The notes beneath the pieces are model-generated. The model was not told the DNA's origin. It did not search any database and saw only the letters and a list, made by a program, of their open reading frames with translations. This document shows positions 52,456 to 62,600 of a stretch of 64,000 bases of DNA, piece after piece. Source of the DNA: Variovorax boronicumulans. GTDB lineage: Bacteria; Pseudomonadota; Gammaproteobacteria; Burkholderiales; Burkholderiaceae_C. The DNA is taken from positions 62,001 to 126,000 of the forward strand of contig NZ_JAAAFX010000015.1 of NCBI RefSeq assembly GCF_019352895.1. Direction: 5' to 3'. The position numbers and the translations under genes were made by a program. Within the stretch, counting starts at the first letter, position 1. Every line of letters starts with the position of its first letter.

Positions 52456-54624
52456 ATGAAAAGAACAATGATCCTGAACCCGGTCCGTGTGGGCGTGCTG
52501 GGTTTGCTCTCGATGGCCGCAGGCCAGGGCATGGCGCAGGAAGCCGATGCCCTCAATGAGATCTTCGTCACGGCCACGGCCCGACCCGAGGCACGCGCCA
52601 GCATCGCCGCGACCACGCAGGTGATCGACCGCGCGGCCATCGACCGCTCGACCGCCAAGTCGGTGACCGACCTGCTGGCCGAGAACGCCGTCGGCTTCTT
52701 CAGCGAATGGACCGCGGCACAGACCTCGATCAACATCCGCGGCGCCACCAGCGACGGCCAGGGCCGCGACTACAAGGGCCAGGTGCTGGTGCTGGTCAAC
52801 GGCCGGCGCGCCGGCACGGCCAACATCTCCAAGCTCAGCGCCAACGAGGTCGAGCGCATCGAGATCGTGCGCGGCCCGGCCTCGGTGATCTACGGCAGCC
52901 AGAACATGGGCGGCGTGATCAACATCATCATGAAGAGCGGCTACAACGCGCCGCCGAGCCAGGCCGGCCTGAGCGTGGGTTCGTGGGGCGGCGTGCAGGC
53001 CAATGCGCAGACCAGCGGCGGCGGCGAGCGCTTCGACTGGTACTTCGGCGTCTCGGGCGGCCAGCGCGACGACTACGAGTCGGGCAAGGGCGGCGGCAAG
53101 CTGGCCAACACCGGCTGGGAACGCCGCGGCTTCGCGGGCGCGCTGGGCTTCCAGGTGGACGAGCGCAACCGGCTCGAACTCAAGCTGCGTACCGACGGCA
53201 TCTACAACGCCGGCTTCCGCGGATCGGGCGCCAACACCATCAGCAAGGACGACCGCACCAACGCCTCGGCCGACCTCACCTACGAAGGCCGCACGGCCGA
53301 CGAGCGCATCAGCTGGATGGCGCAGATCTACTCGGTGGCCGACGAGGACGAGTTCAAGTGGGCCTCGCCCGTGGTGCGCTCCGGCACGCGGGCCACGCCC
53401 GGCACCTCGAGCGACTACAACGACCGCAAGCTCGACATCCTGGGCACGCGCCTGCAGCCGCGCTTCAAGCTGGGGCAGGGCAACGACCTGCTGCTGGGCT
53501 ACGACTGGGAACGCAGCCGGCTGCGCTCGGACCGCTTCCGCGTCGCGCTGCCCGGCGGCCCCACCGGCCAGGTCGCGCCCTACGACAACAACCAGACCGA
53601 ACACGTCAACGCGCTGTACTTCGAGGATTCGCAGAAGTTCTTCGACGACCGCGTGACGGTGCGCGGCGGCGCGCGCCGCACCGAAGGGCGCACCAGCTTC
53701 GACTTCACGCCCAACCTGCCGCTGCAGCGCAGCGGCAGCCAGTCGTACGGCGAGACCACCTGGTCGACCGGCGCGACCTGGCGCGCGCTCGACGTGCTGA
53801 ACCTGCGCACCGGCATCTCGACCGGCTTCCGCGCGCCGACCTCGACCGAGCTGGGCTCGGACTTCACCGCGGTGGGCGGCGGCCGCAGCTTCGGCAACCC
53901 GAACCTCAAGCCCGAGAGCAACCGCCAGATCGAGTTCGGCGGCACGCTGCAGCTGCCGGTCTGGAACGTGGACGTGGCGCTGTTCCAGAACACGATCTCC
54001 GACCGCATCATCACCGTGTCGCGCGGCCCGACCACCAACACCTCGGACTACGCCAACAACGCGGCCGACATCGTGGTGCGCGGCATCGAGGCCAGCGCCA
54101 ACATCGACCTGGCGAAGGCGCTGAACTTCTCGACCGGCGCCCACAGCCTCAACGCGTATGCCAACGGCTACTACAACTTCACGATGCGCGACAAGGGCGC
54201 GACCGCGCTCGACACCGACCGCGTGCAGCGCATGTACAAGTACGAGGCCTCGCTGGGCCTGCGCTACGGCCGCGGCGCGGGCAAGCTGCCCGACGACTGG
54301 AGCCTGCAGATCGGTGCGCTGCTGCGTGGACCGATGTGGTACGACACCGAGGAAGCGCTGCTGATCCCGCAGGGCGAGCCCTACAGCACCTACATCCACA
54401 GGAAGGGCGCCTTCACCGTGTGGAACCTGCGCGGCGACTACCGCATCAACAAGCGCGTGAAGGTGTTCGCGGCGGTCAACAACCTGTTCGACCTGAACCG
54501 CAGCCCGATCTTCATCGCGCTCGACCAGAAGCCGTGCCTCGCCGATCCGCGCTTCCAGAACGGCGGCTGCGGCACCTCGATGCCGGGCCGCGAGTTCCAG
54601 GTCGGCATGCAGATGACCTTTTGA
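52456..54624 (+). CDS. btuB: TonB-dependent cobalamin/corrinoid receptor (BtuB-like)
   Basis: 722 residues: signal peptide (VGVLGLLSMAAGQGMAQ), TonB-box-like NEIFVTATA near the mature N-terminus, plug domain (about 45-155, ending SVIYGSQNMGGVINIIM) and a 22-strand barrel ending in GREFQVGMQMTF with the terminal aromatic Phe needed for outer-membrane insertion. Preceded by a cobalamin riboswitch and followed by BtuF/C/D, so its ligand is cobalamin or a corrinoid. Homology places it as BtuB-like; ligand by context. Confidence 0.95.
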   Translation: MKRTMILNPVRVGVLGLLSMAAGQGMAQEADALNEIFVTATARPEARASIAATTQVIDRAAIDRSTAKSVTDLLAENAVGFFSEWTAAQTSINIRGATSDGQGRDYKGQVLVLVNGRRAGTANISKLSANEVERIEIVRGPASVIYGSQNMGGVINIIMKSGYNAPPSQAGLSVGSWGGVQANAQTSGGGERFDWYFGVSGGQRDDYESGKGGGKLANTGWERRGFAGALGFQVDERNRLELKLRTDGIYNAGFRGSGANTISKDDRTNASADLTYEGRTADERISWMAQIYSVADEDEFKWASPVVRSGTRATPGTSSDYNDRKLDILGTRLQPRFKLGQGNDLLLGYDWERSRLRSDRFRVALPGGPTGQVAPYDNNQTEHVNALYFEDSQKFFDDRVTVRGGARRTEGRTSFDFTPNLPLQRSGSQSYGETTWSTGATWRALDVLNLRTGISTGFRAPTSTELGSDFTAVGGGRSFGNPNLKPESNRQIEFGGTLQLPVWNVDVALFQNTISDRIITVSRGPTTNTSDYANNAADIVVRGIEASANIDLAKALNFSTGAHSLNAYANGYYNFTMRDKGATALDTDRVQRMYKYEASLGLRYGRGAGKLPDDWSLQIGALLRGPMWYDTEEALLIPQGEPYSTYIHRKGAFTVWNLRGDYRINKRVKVFAAVNNLFDLNRSPIFIALDQKPCLADPRFQNGGCGTSMPGREFQVGMQMTF

Positions 54625-55601
54625 TGGACCCCCAGTCTCCGCGCACTTCGTGTCGCTTCGCCAACCCCCTTGCAGGGGGCAACACCGGCGGCCCGGCGAA
54701 GCCGGTTCCGCGGTGTTCCTGGAAGGGAGCCGCGGCGCTCGGAGTGCTGTGGGTGGCTGGTCTCTCGCACGCCGCGCCGATCGAGGTCCGCGATGCGCTG
54801 GGCCGCAGCGTGGTGCTGCCCGCGGCGCCGCAGCGGCTGGTGACCATCTTCGCGTCGAACACCGAGCTGGTGACCTCGCTGGGCCTGGCCGACCGCATCG
54901 TCGGCGTCGAGGAATACACGCGCTTTCCGCCCGAGGTCATGGACAAGCCCAGGGTCGGCGGCCGGCTGGGTTTCTCGGTCGACGCGGTGGTCGCGCAGCG
55001 GCCCGACCTGGTGATCGTCACGCCCGCGCGGCAGGCGGCCAACCAGCTGGTCGACCCGATGACGCGCATCGGCGTGCCGGTGATCGTGCTGCTGAGCCGC
55101 TCGGTCGGCGAGGTGCTGGACAACATCCGCCTGATCGGCCGCGCCACCGGCGTGCCCGACCGCGGCGAGGCGCTGGCGCAGTCGCTGCAGGCGCGGCTGG
55201 ATGCCGTGGCGCAGCAGGTCGCGCAACGCACCGCCCCGCGCATGGTGATGATCACCGGGCGTGTGGGCAACGGCATGCTGCTGGTGGCGCGCGCCGACAC
55301 CTACACCGGCGAGGCGATGCGCATGGCCGGTGGCCGCTTCGCGATCGCAGGACGAGGGGCGGTGGCACAGGTGTCGCCGGAAGCGATCCTCGCGTCGGAC
55401 CCGGACGTGCTGCTGTTCGCGGGGACGAAGGCTGCTCTCGACGATCTGGTGCAACTGCCGGGCTGGCGCGACATGCGGGCGGTGCGGGACAAGCGCGCGG
55501 TGACGGTGTCGCGCAGCGAGTTCCTGATTCCGGGGCCGCGGACCATCGACGGGATCGAGAACCTGGCCAAGTGGCTGGGGTCGGTGGAGGTGCGGCCGTG
55601 A
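54624..55601 (+). CDS. btuF: Cobalamin ABC transporter substrate-binding protein (BtuF)
   Basis: 325 residues of the BtuF/FecB helical-backbone binding-protein family, with IFASNTELVTSLGLADRIVG, a ligand-approach loop RVGGRLGFSVDA and SRSEFLIPGPRTI at the C-terminal lobe. The ATG shares one base with the TonB-receptor stop. Its first ~33 residues (DPQSPRTSCRFANPLAGG...) are encoded by a copy of the genome's intergenic repeat; the real signal-peptide core, WKGAAALGVLWVAGLSHA, starts only after it. GTG at 54744 is an alternative but would truncate the signal peptide. Delivers cobalamin to BtuCD. Confidence 0.9.
   Translation: MDPQSPRTSCRFANPLAGGNTGGPAKPVPRCSWKGAAALGVLWVAGLSHAAPIEVRDALGRSVVLPAAPQRLVTIFASNTELVTSLGLADRIVGVEEYTRFPPEVMDKPRVGGRLGFSVDAVVAQRPDLVIVTPARQAANQLVDPMTRIGVPVIVLLSRSVGEVLDNIRLIGRATGVPDRGEALAQSLQARLDAVAQQVAQRTAPRMVMITGRVGNGMLLVARADTYTGEAMRMAGGRFAIAGRGAVAQVSPEAILASDPDVLLFAGTKAALDDLVQLPGWRDMRAVRDKRAVTVSRSEFLIPGPRTIDGIENLAKWLGSVEVRP
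54627..54722. repeat. GC-rich intergenic repeat, copy C (inside the btuF reading frame)
   Basis: Core GGCCCGGCGAAGCCGGTTCC, preceded by AACCCCCTTGCAGGGGGCAACACC and followed by CGGTGTTCCTGG. It shares the structure and last ~30 bases with copies A and B but lies within coding sequence of btuF. Folding arms CCGGCgaaGCCGG and CCCCCTTGCAGGGGG are retained. It appears to have been recruited into coding sequence by insertion. Confidence 0.75.
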
Positions 55602-55615
55602 GTGTTTCGGTTTTA

Positions 55616-55836
55616 CTCCCTCTCCCTCCGGGAGAGGGTTGGGGTGAGGGCGGCAGCGCCTCCATCGAGCGAGCCCCCATCCCTGCCTTCGCCCAGAGGG
55701 GGAAGGAGCCCGACATCCCGCGACCTTCTTCTTGCTCCCTCCCCCTCTGGGGGAGGGCAGGGGTGGGGGCCGGCAGCGCCTCCATCGTGACAGCCCCCAT
55801 CCCCGCCTTCCCCCAAAGGGGGAAGGAGCCAAGCCC
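55616..55836. repeat. Tandem duplicated intergenic repeat, two ~100-base units at 120-base period
   Basis: Units 55616-55711 and 55735-55836. Each begins CTCCCTC then a CCCTCCGGGAGAGGG-type hairpin, then GGCAGCGCCTCCATCG and CCCCCAT, and ends AGGGGGAAGGAGCC. Equivalent positions are exactly 120 bases apart (e.g. 55651 and 55771). The last unit's GGAAGGAGCC is also the Shine-Dalgarno of the BtuC gene. Confidence 0.85.
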
Positions 55837-56844
55837 ATGACCCCACCCACCCCACGCCACCCCGCCCGCGCCTGGCTCATCGCCGCGGCCGTGCTCACGG
55901 TCGCCTTGCTGCTCGCCGCTTGCGCCGGCCACGAGTGGTCGTCCCCTCAAGCCCTCTACCGCGCCCTCGCCGGCGATGACAGCCTGCGCAGCCGCCTGTT
56001 GCTGCAATGGCGCCTGCCCCGCGTGTTCGCCGCCGCACTGGTCGGCGCCTTGCTGGGCCTGTCGGGCGCGGTCTTCCAGGGCGTGTTTCGCAACCCGCTG
56101 GCCGAGCCCTACCTGCTCGGCGCCTCGGGCGGCGCGGCACTGGGCGCGACCGTCGCGCTGCTGGTGCCGCTGGGCGTGCCCCAGTCCTATTCGCTGCCCG
56201 TGCTGGCCTTCGCCGGTGCATGGGGCGCCACCGCGCTGGTGCTCGGCGTCTCGCGCGTGGCAGGCGCGCTCGATGCCGCCGGCATGCTGCTGGCCGGCGT
56301 GGCCATCGCCGCGATGCTGGGCGCGCTGCGCTCCTTCCTCATGCTCGCGCTGTCCGATGAAACCGTGAGCCTGCAGGTCGTGATGAGCTGGGTGCTGGGC
56401 GGCATCCAGACACCGTCGTGGCCCGGCCTGGGCCTGCTCGCCGCGCTGTGCGTGGCCTGCCTGCTGGCCACCTCGCGCATCGCGCACGGGCTCGACCTGC
56501 TGGGCCTGGGCACGCGCGCGGCGCAGGGCTTCGGGCTCGATGTGGCGCGCTTCACGCCCATCGCGGTGATCGTCGGCTCGTTGGTGGTGGCCGCCGCCGT
56601 GGCCTATGGCGGCCTGGTGGCCTTCGTCGGGCTGGCCGCGCCGCACATCGCGCGCTGGATGGTCGGTCCGCTGCACCGGGCGCTGCTGCCGGCCTCGGCG
56701 CTCACCGGCGCCATCGTCGTGACCGTGGCCGACGCCATCGCGCGCTCGGCCCTGCCGCCGGCCGAGATCCCGCTGGGGCTGGTCACGGCCGTGGCGGGCG
56801 GGCCCTTCTTCATCGTGCTGCTGGCGCGGAGGCTGCGTTCATGA
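55837..56844 (+). CDS. btuC: Cobalamin ABC transporter permease (BtuC/FecCD family)
   Basis: 335 residues with about ten helices of the FecCD/BtuC type. Motifs include WRLPRVFAAALVGALLGLSG, the QGVFRNPLAEPYLLGASGGA loop, the ATPase-coupling segment ARFTPIAVIVG and FVGLAAPHIARWMVGP. It carries corrinoid from BtuF into the cytoplasm. AAGGAGCC seven bases before the ATG derives from the upstream repeat. The stop overlaps btuD by four bases. A lipobox-like LLAACAG occurs within the first helix but is expected to be part of the membrane span. Confidence 0.93.
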   Translation: MTPPTPRHPARAWLIAAAVLTVALLLAACAGHEWSSPQALYRALAGDDSLRSRLLLQWRLPRVFAAALVGALLGLSGAVFQGVFRNPLAEPYLLGASGGAALGATVALLVPLGVPQSYSLPVLAFAGAWGATALVLGVSRVAGALDAAGMLLAGVAIAAMLGALRSFLMLALSDETVSLQVVMSWVLGGIQTPSWPGLGLLAALCVACLLATSRIAHGLDLLGLGTRAAQGFGLDVARFTPIAVIVGSLVVAAAVAYGGLVAFVGLAAPHIARWMVGPLHRALLPASALTGAIVVTVADAIARSALPPAEIPLGLVTAVAGGPFFIVLLARRLRS

Positions 56845-57614
56845 ACCTGCTGCTCGAAGCCCAGCACCTCGGCGTCTCGCGCCGCCACAAGTCCATCCTG
56901 CGCGACGTGTCGATCGGCTTCGGCGCCACCGGCTCGGTCGCGATCATCGGCCCCAACGGCGCCGGCAAGTCCACGCTGCTCGCGCTGCTGGCCGGCCTGG
57001 AGACACCTGCGCAGGGCGAGGTGCGCCTGGGCATGCGGCGCGTGGTCGACGTACCGGCCGCCGAGCGCGCGCAAGCCATCGGTTTCATGCCTCAGCACTT
57101 CGAGCCCCACTGGGACCTGGTGCTGGAAGAACTGCTGGGCATGCGCCTCACGCCGCCGCGCGGCAAGGCGGTGAAGAACAAGTGGCCCACGGTCGAAGAG
57201 GTGATCGCGCGCAACCAGCTCCAGGCCTTCCGCGGCCGGCGCTGGTCCACGCTGTCGGGCGGCGAGCAGGCCCGCGTGCTGCTGGCCACCGTGCTCGCGA
57301 CCGATCCGCCCATCCTGCTGGCCGACGAGCCCGGCGCCGCGCTCGACGTGCGGCACCGGCTCACGCTGGTCGAGGCGCTGGCGCAGCGCGGCCGCACGCG
57401 GCTGGTGATCGTGGCCATGCACGACCTCGACCTGGCCTTCCGCCACTTCGAGCGCATCGTGGTGGTGGCCGACGGCCGCATCGTGATCGACGGCGGCGAG
57501 GAGCTGATCCATGCCGCGCTGCTCGACGAGAGCTTCGGCGTGGTGTTCGACCGCATCGGCGTGCCGCCCGGCGTGATGCTGCGCGCGCGGCTGCGCCGGC
57601 AGGCCGGCCCATGA
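56841..57614 (+). CDS. btuD: Cobalamin ABC transporter ATP-binding protein (BtuD)
   Basis: 257 residues with Walker A GPNGAGKST, Q-loop in IGFMPQHFEP, signature STLSGGEQARVLLATVLA and Walker B PPILLADEPGAALD. It is the ATPase of the BtuCD-type importer. ATG overlaps the BtuC stop (ATGA); the gene overlaps the flavoprotein start by four bases. Similar ATPases serve ferric-siderophores, but the riboswitch and CobW/CobN neighbours point to cobalamin. Confidence 0.95.
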   Translation: MNLLLEAQHLGVSRRHKSILRDVSIGFGATGSVAIIGPNGAGKSTLLALLAGLETPAQGEVRLGMRRVVDVPAAERAQAIGFMPQHFEPHWDLVLEELLGMRLTPPRGKAVKNKWPTVEEVIARNQLQAFRGRRWSTLSGGEQARVLLATVLATDPPILLADEPGAALDVRHRLTLVEALAQRGRTRLVIVAMHDLDLAFRHFERIVVVADGRIVIDGGEELIHAALLDESFGVVFDRIGVPPGVMLRARLRRQAGP

Positions 57615-58534
57615 TGCGCATCGACCTGGCCGGCTGGACCCGCGAAGCCACGCAAGGCGACCCGCGCGCCTTCTTCGCGCTGTTCGACACCGCCGACCGG
57701 CTGGGCTTCGACGGCGTCTGGTTCAGCGAATTCCGCCTGCCCACGGCCGACTGGCCGTACCCGTCGCCGCTGCTGCTGGCCGCCGCGCTGCTGGCGCGCA
57801 CCGAGCGGCTGCGCGTGGGCACCTCGGTGCTGGTGCTGCCCCTGCACCAGCCGCTGCTGCTGGCCGACGAGATTGCGCAGCTGGCCTTCCAGAGCGGCGG
57901 GCGCATCGACATCGGCGTGGGCCGCGGCACCGAGCCCGCCACGCTGGCCGCATTGAACATCGACGCGGCCCAGACCCGCGCGCGCTTCGAGCGGAATTGC
58001 ATCGTGCTGCAGGACCAGGCCGCGCACGTGCCGCTCTACGTGGCCGGCTCCACCCCCGAGACGCTGGGCTTCGCGATCGAACGCGACCTGCCGCTGCTGC
58101 TGAGCCTGGAGCCGCCCGAGACCACGCAGCTGGGCCATGTGGCCGACATCCTGCAGGGCCGGCCTTCGACCTTGCTGCGGCGATCGTCGCTGGCGCGCTA
58201 CGTGTGCATCGGCGCCGACGCCGCGTCGGTGCAATCGCAGCTCGACGGCCTCTGGGCCCAGCTGCAGGCGCGCCGCGAATTCTTCGCCGCCAGGCGCGGC
58301 GTGCCGCCCGAGCAGGTGCCGCGCATCGAGCCCGAACGCATGCTGCGCGAGCAGTTCATCCACGGCGACCCCGCGCAATGCCATGCGCAGATCCTCGCCC
58401 TGCGCGCGCGCAGCGGCATCGATGCGCTGCGCTGCGTGTTCAACGCCAACGGCCTGCTCGACAACACCCAAGCCCTCGCCGGCATGACGCTCTTTGCGAA
58501 CGAGGTGCTCCCCGCGCTTCGCGAGCCGGCATGA
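57611..58534 (+). CDS. LLM-class flavin-dependent oxidoreductase (luciferase-like)
   Basis: 307 residues of the bacterial luciferase-like TIM-barrel family: FALFDTADRLGFDGVWFSEF, RTERLRVGTSVLVLPLHQPL and GGRIDIGVGRGTEP, the flavin-phosphate loop. It would use reduced FMN or F420 and O2 to oxygenate or reduce a substrate. It is embedded in the cobalamin operon (four-base overlap with btuD; next gene 29 bases on), under riboswitch control. No cobalamin-related role for this family is known to me. Confidence 0.9.
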   Translation: MMRIDLAGWTREATQGDPRAFFALFDTADRLGFDGVWFSEFRLPTADWPYPSPLLLAAALLARTERLRVGTSVLVLPLHQPLLLADEIAQLAFQSGGRIDIGVGRGTEPATLAALNIDAAQTRARFERNCIVLQDQAAHVPLYVAGSTPETLGFAIERDLPLLLSLEPPETTQLGHVADILQGRPSTLLRRSSLARYVCIGADAASVQSQLDGLWAQLQARREFFAARRGVPPEQVPRIEPERMLREQFIHGDPAQCHAQILALRARSGIDALRCVFNANGLLDNTQALAGMTLFANEVLPALREPA

Positions 58535-58563
58535 TCCATCCCATCCCAGAAAGCCACACCCTC

Positions 58564-59622
<1,059 letters not shown>

Positions 59623-59641
59623 CGCCTCGGGCCGGCGCGCG

Positions 59642-62600
59642 ATGCACCTGCTGAGCACCCAGCCCGGCCGCTTCGTCGAAGACGACAGCGTCGTCACCCG
59701 GCTCGACCAGACGCCAGGCGAAATCGTGGTGCTGAGTTCGGCCGACACCACGCTCGCGCTGCTGGCCGCCGCGCGCACGGCGCTTGCCGCCACCGACCCC
59801 GGCTACCCCTCGCTGCGGCTGGCCAACCTGCAGTACCTGCGCCAGCCGGCCTCGCTCGACCTCTATGTCGACGAGGTGCTGCAGCATGCGCGCGTGGTGA
59901 TCGTCGACCACCTGGGTGCCGAATCGGCCTGGGCCTACGGGCTGCAGCAGATCGAGAAGCTCGCGCGCCGCAAGGGCCAACAGCTGGCGATCTTCTCGGG
60001 CGACCTGCAGGAAGACGAAGACCTGCTGGCGCGCAGCACGCTGCCGCAGGACGTGGGCCGCCAGCTGTGGCAGTACACCCGCGCGGGCGGCGCGGCCAAT
60101 GCGCAGCAGTTCCTGCGCGCCATCGCCTTCCACGGCCTGGGCCATGGCGAGGCGCCGCAGCCGCCGCGCAGCCTGCCGCAGGTGGCGCTGCATGTGCCCG
60201 GCGGCTTCGGCGCCACGCACACGGTGGCCGGCATCGACGACCTGCGCGCGCTGTGGCGCGACGGTGCGCCGGTGGTGGCGCTGGTGTTCTACCGCTCGCA
60301 CCTGCAGTCGGGCAACACGGCGGTCTTCGATGCGATGGCCGCCGCGCTGCAGGCCGAAGGCCTGAACCCGCTGCCGGTCGCGCTCGATTCCCTGAAAGAC
60401 CCGCTGTGCATTTCCGCGCTGCGCGGCCTGTGCCGCGCGCACGACGTGCAACTGGTGCTCAACACCACGGCCTTCGCGGCGCTGGGGCAGGGCGACAACG
60501 CGGGCGATGCGGTGGCCGAGCTCGCGGGCGATGCGCCCGTGCTGCAGGTGATCGTGAGCGGCGGCAACCGCGAGGACTGGCTGGCCGACAGCCAGGGCCT
60601 GCGTCCGCGCGACATTGCGATGCAGATTTCGTTGCCCGAGATGGACGGCCGCATCGTCACGCGCGCCATCAGCTTCAAGGGCCTGTCGCACCGCGACGAA
60701 CTCACGCAAACCGAGGTGGTGAACTACCAGCCCGAGCCCGACCGCATCGCCTTCGTGGCCGAACTGGCGCGGCGCTGGTGCAAGTTGCGCAGCCTGAGCG
60801 CCGCGGACAAGCGCCTGGCGCTGATCCTCGCCAACTACCCCGGCAGCGAAGGCCGCATCGGCAGCGGCGTGGGGCTCGACACGCCGGCTTCGGTGATCGC
60901 GATCCTGCGCACGCTCGCGGCCGAAGGCCATGCGCTGGGCGATGCCGACAAGCTGCCGGCCGACGGCGACGCGCTGATGCATACGCTGCAGCAGGGCATC
61001 GCCAACGACCCCTCGCAATGGCCGCTGCGCCCGGCTTGGCAGAGCTATGCGCTGGCCGACTACCGTGCGCGACTGGCGAGCTTGCCCGAAGGCATGGCCG
61101 CGGCCATCGACGCGCGCTGGGGCGCGCCCGAGCAGGACCCGTCGGTGCGCCAGGGCCGCTTCATGATCGCCGGCCTGCGGCTGGGCCGCGTGTTCGTCGG
61201 CATCCAGCCCGCGCGTTCGCTGGCGGTGCAGGGCACGCAGGACTACGCCAGCTACCACGACGCCGAGCTCGTGCCGCCGCACGGCTACCTCGCCTTCTAC
61301 TTCTGGCTGCGCGACGTGTTCGCCATCGACGCGGTGGTGCACGTGGGCAAGCACGGCAACCTCGAATGGCTGCCGGGCAAGAGCCTGGCGCTGTCGCAGA
61401 CCTGCTGGCCCGACGCCATCCTCGGGCCGCTGCCCAACGTCTACCCCTTCATCGTCAACGACCCGGGCGAGGGCGCGCAGGCCAAGCGCCGCACGCAGGC
61501 CGTGATCGTCGACCACCTGATGCCGCCGCTCACGCGCGCCGAGAACCACGGCCCGATGCAGGACCTGGAGCGCCAGGTCGACGAGTACTACGACGCGCTG
61601 CTGGTCGATGCGCGCCGCGCCCGCGTGCTGCGCGCGCAGATCCTCGCGACCGTGCGCGCGCAGCACCTGGCCGAGGAACTCGCGTTGCCATCGGCGGCGG
61701 CCGACGACGACACCGTGCTCGCGCGCGTCGATGCCTACCTGTGCGAGCTCAAGGAAACGCAGATCCGCGACGGCCTGCATGTGTTCGGCCAGTCGCCCGA
61801 AGGCCGCCTGCGCCGCGACACCCTGCTCGCGCTCGCACGCTACCCCTCGGCCGACGGCGCGGGCGAGAACGCGGGCCTGCTCGATGCGCTGTCGCGCGAC
61901 CTGCTGCCCGGCGACGCTTTCGCGCCGCTCGACATCGAGCCCGCCACGCCCTGGCTGGGCGCGCGGCCCGCGCTGCTGCAGTCGGTCAGCGACGACCCCT
62001 GGCGCCATGCGGGCGACACGCGCGAGCGGCTGGAGCTGCTCGCGCAGCGCCTGCTCGACGAGGCCGATGCGGGCATCGCGCTGCCGCAAGACATGCCGCA
62101 CACGCAGGCCGTGCTCGGCCGCATCGCCCATCGCCTGTCGCCCGACCTCGACGCCTGCGGCACGCAGGAACTGCATCAGCTCTCACGCGCGCTGCAGGGC
62201 CGCTTCGTGCCCGCCGGCCCGAGCGGTTCGCCCTCGCGTGGCCGGCCCGACGTGCTGCCGACCGGGCGCAACTTCTACTCGGTCGACACCCGTGCCATCC
62301 CCACGCCCACCGCCTGGATGCTGGGCCTCAAGTCCGCCGCGCGGCTGGTCGAACTGCACCTGCAGGAACATGGCGAGTACCCGGTCGCGATGGGCCTGTC
62401 GGTCTGGGGCACGGCCACCATGCGCACGGGCGGCGACGACCTGGCGCAGGCCTTCGCGCTGATCGGCGTGCGGCCCAAGTGGGCGGCCGGCAGCCAGCGC
62501 GTGGTCGACTTCGAGGTGCTGCCCACCGTGGGCATCGGCCGTCCGCGCATCGACGTCACGCTGCGCATCTCGGGCTTCTTCCGCGACGCCTTCCCCGCGG

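Noticed and set aside
55837..55950. Lipoprotein signal in the BtuC N-terminus (LLAACAG)
   Set aside because: It lies inside the first transmembrane helix of a FecCD-type permease, where cysteine lipidation is not expected.
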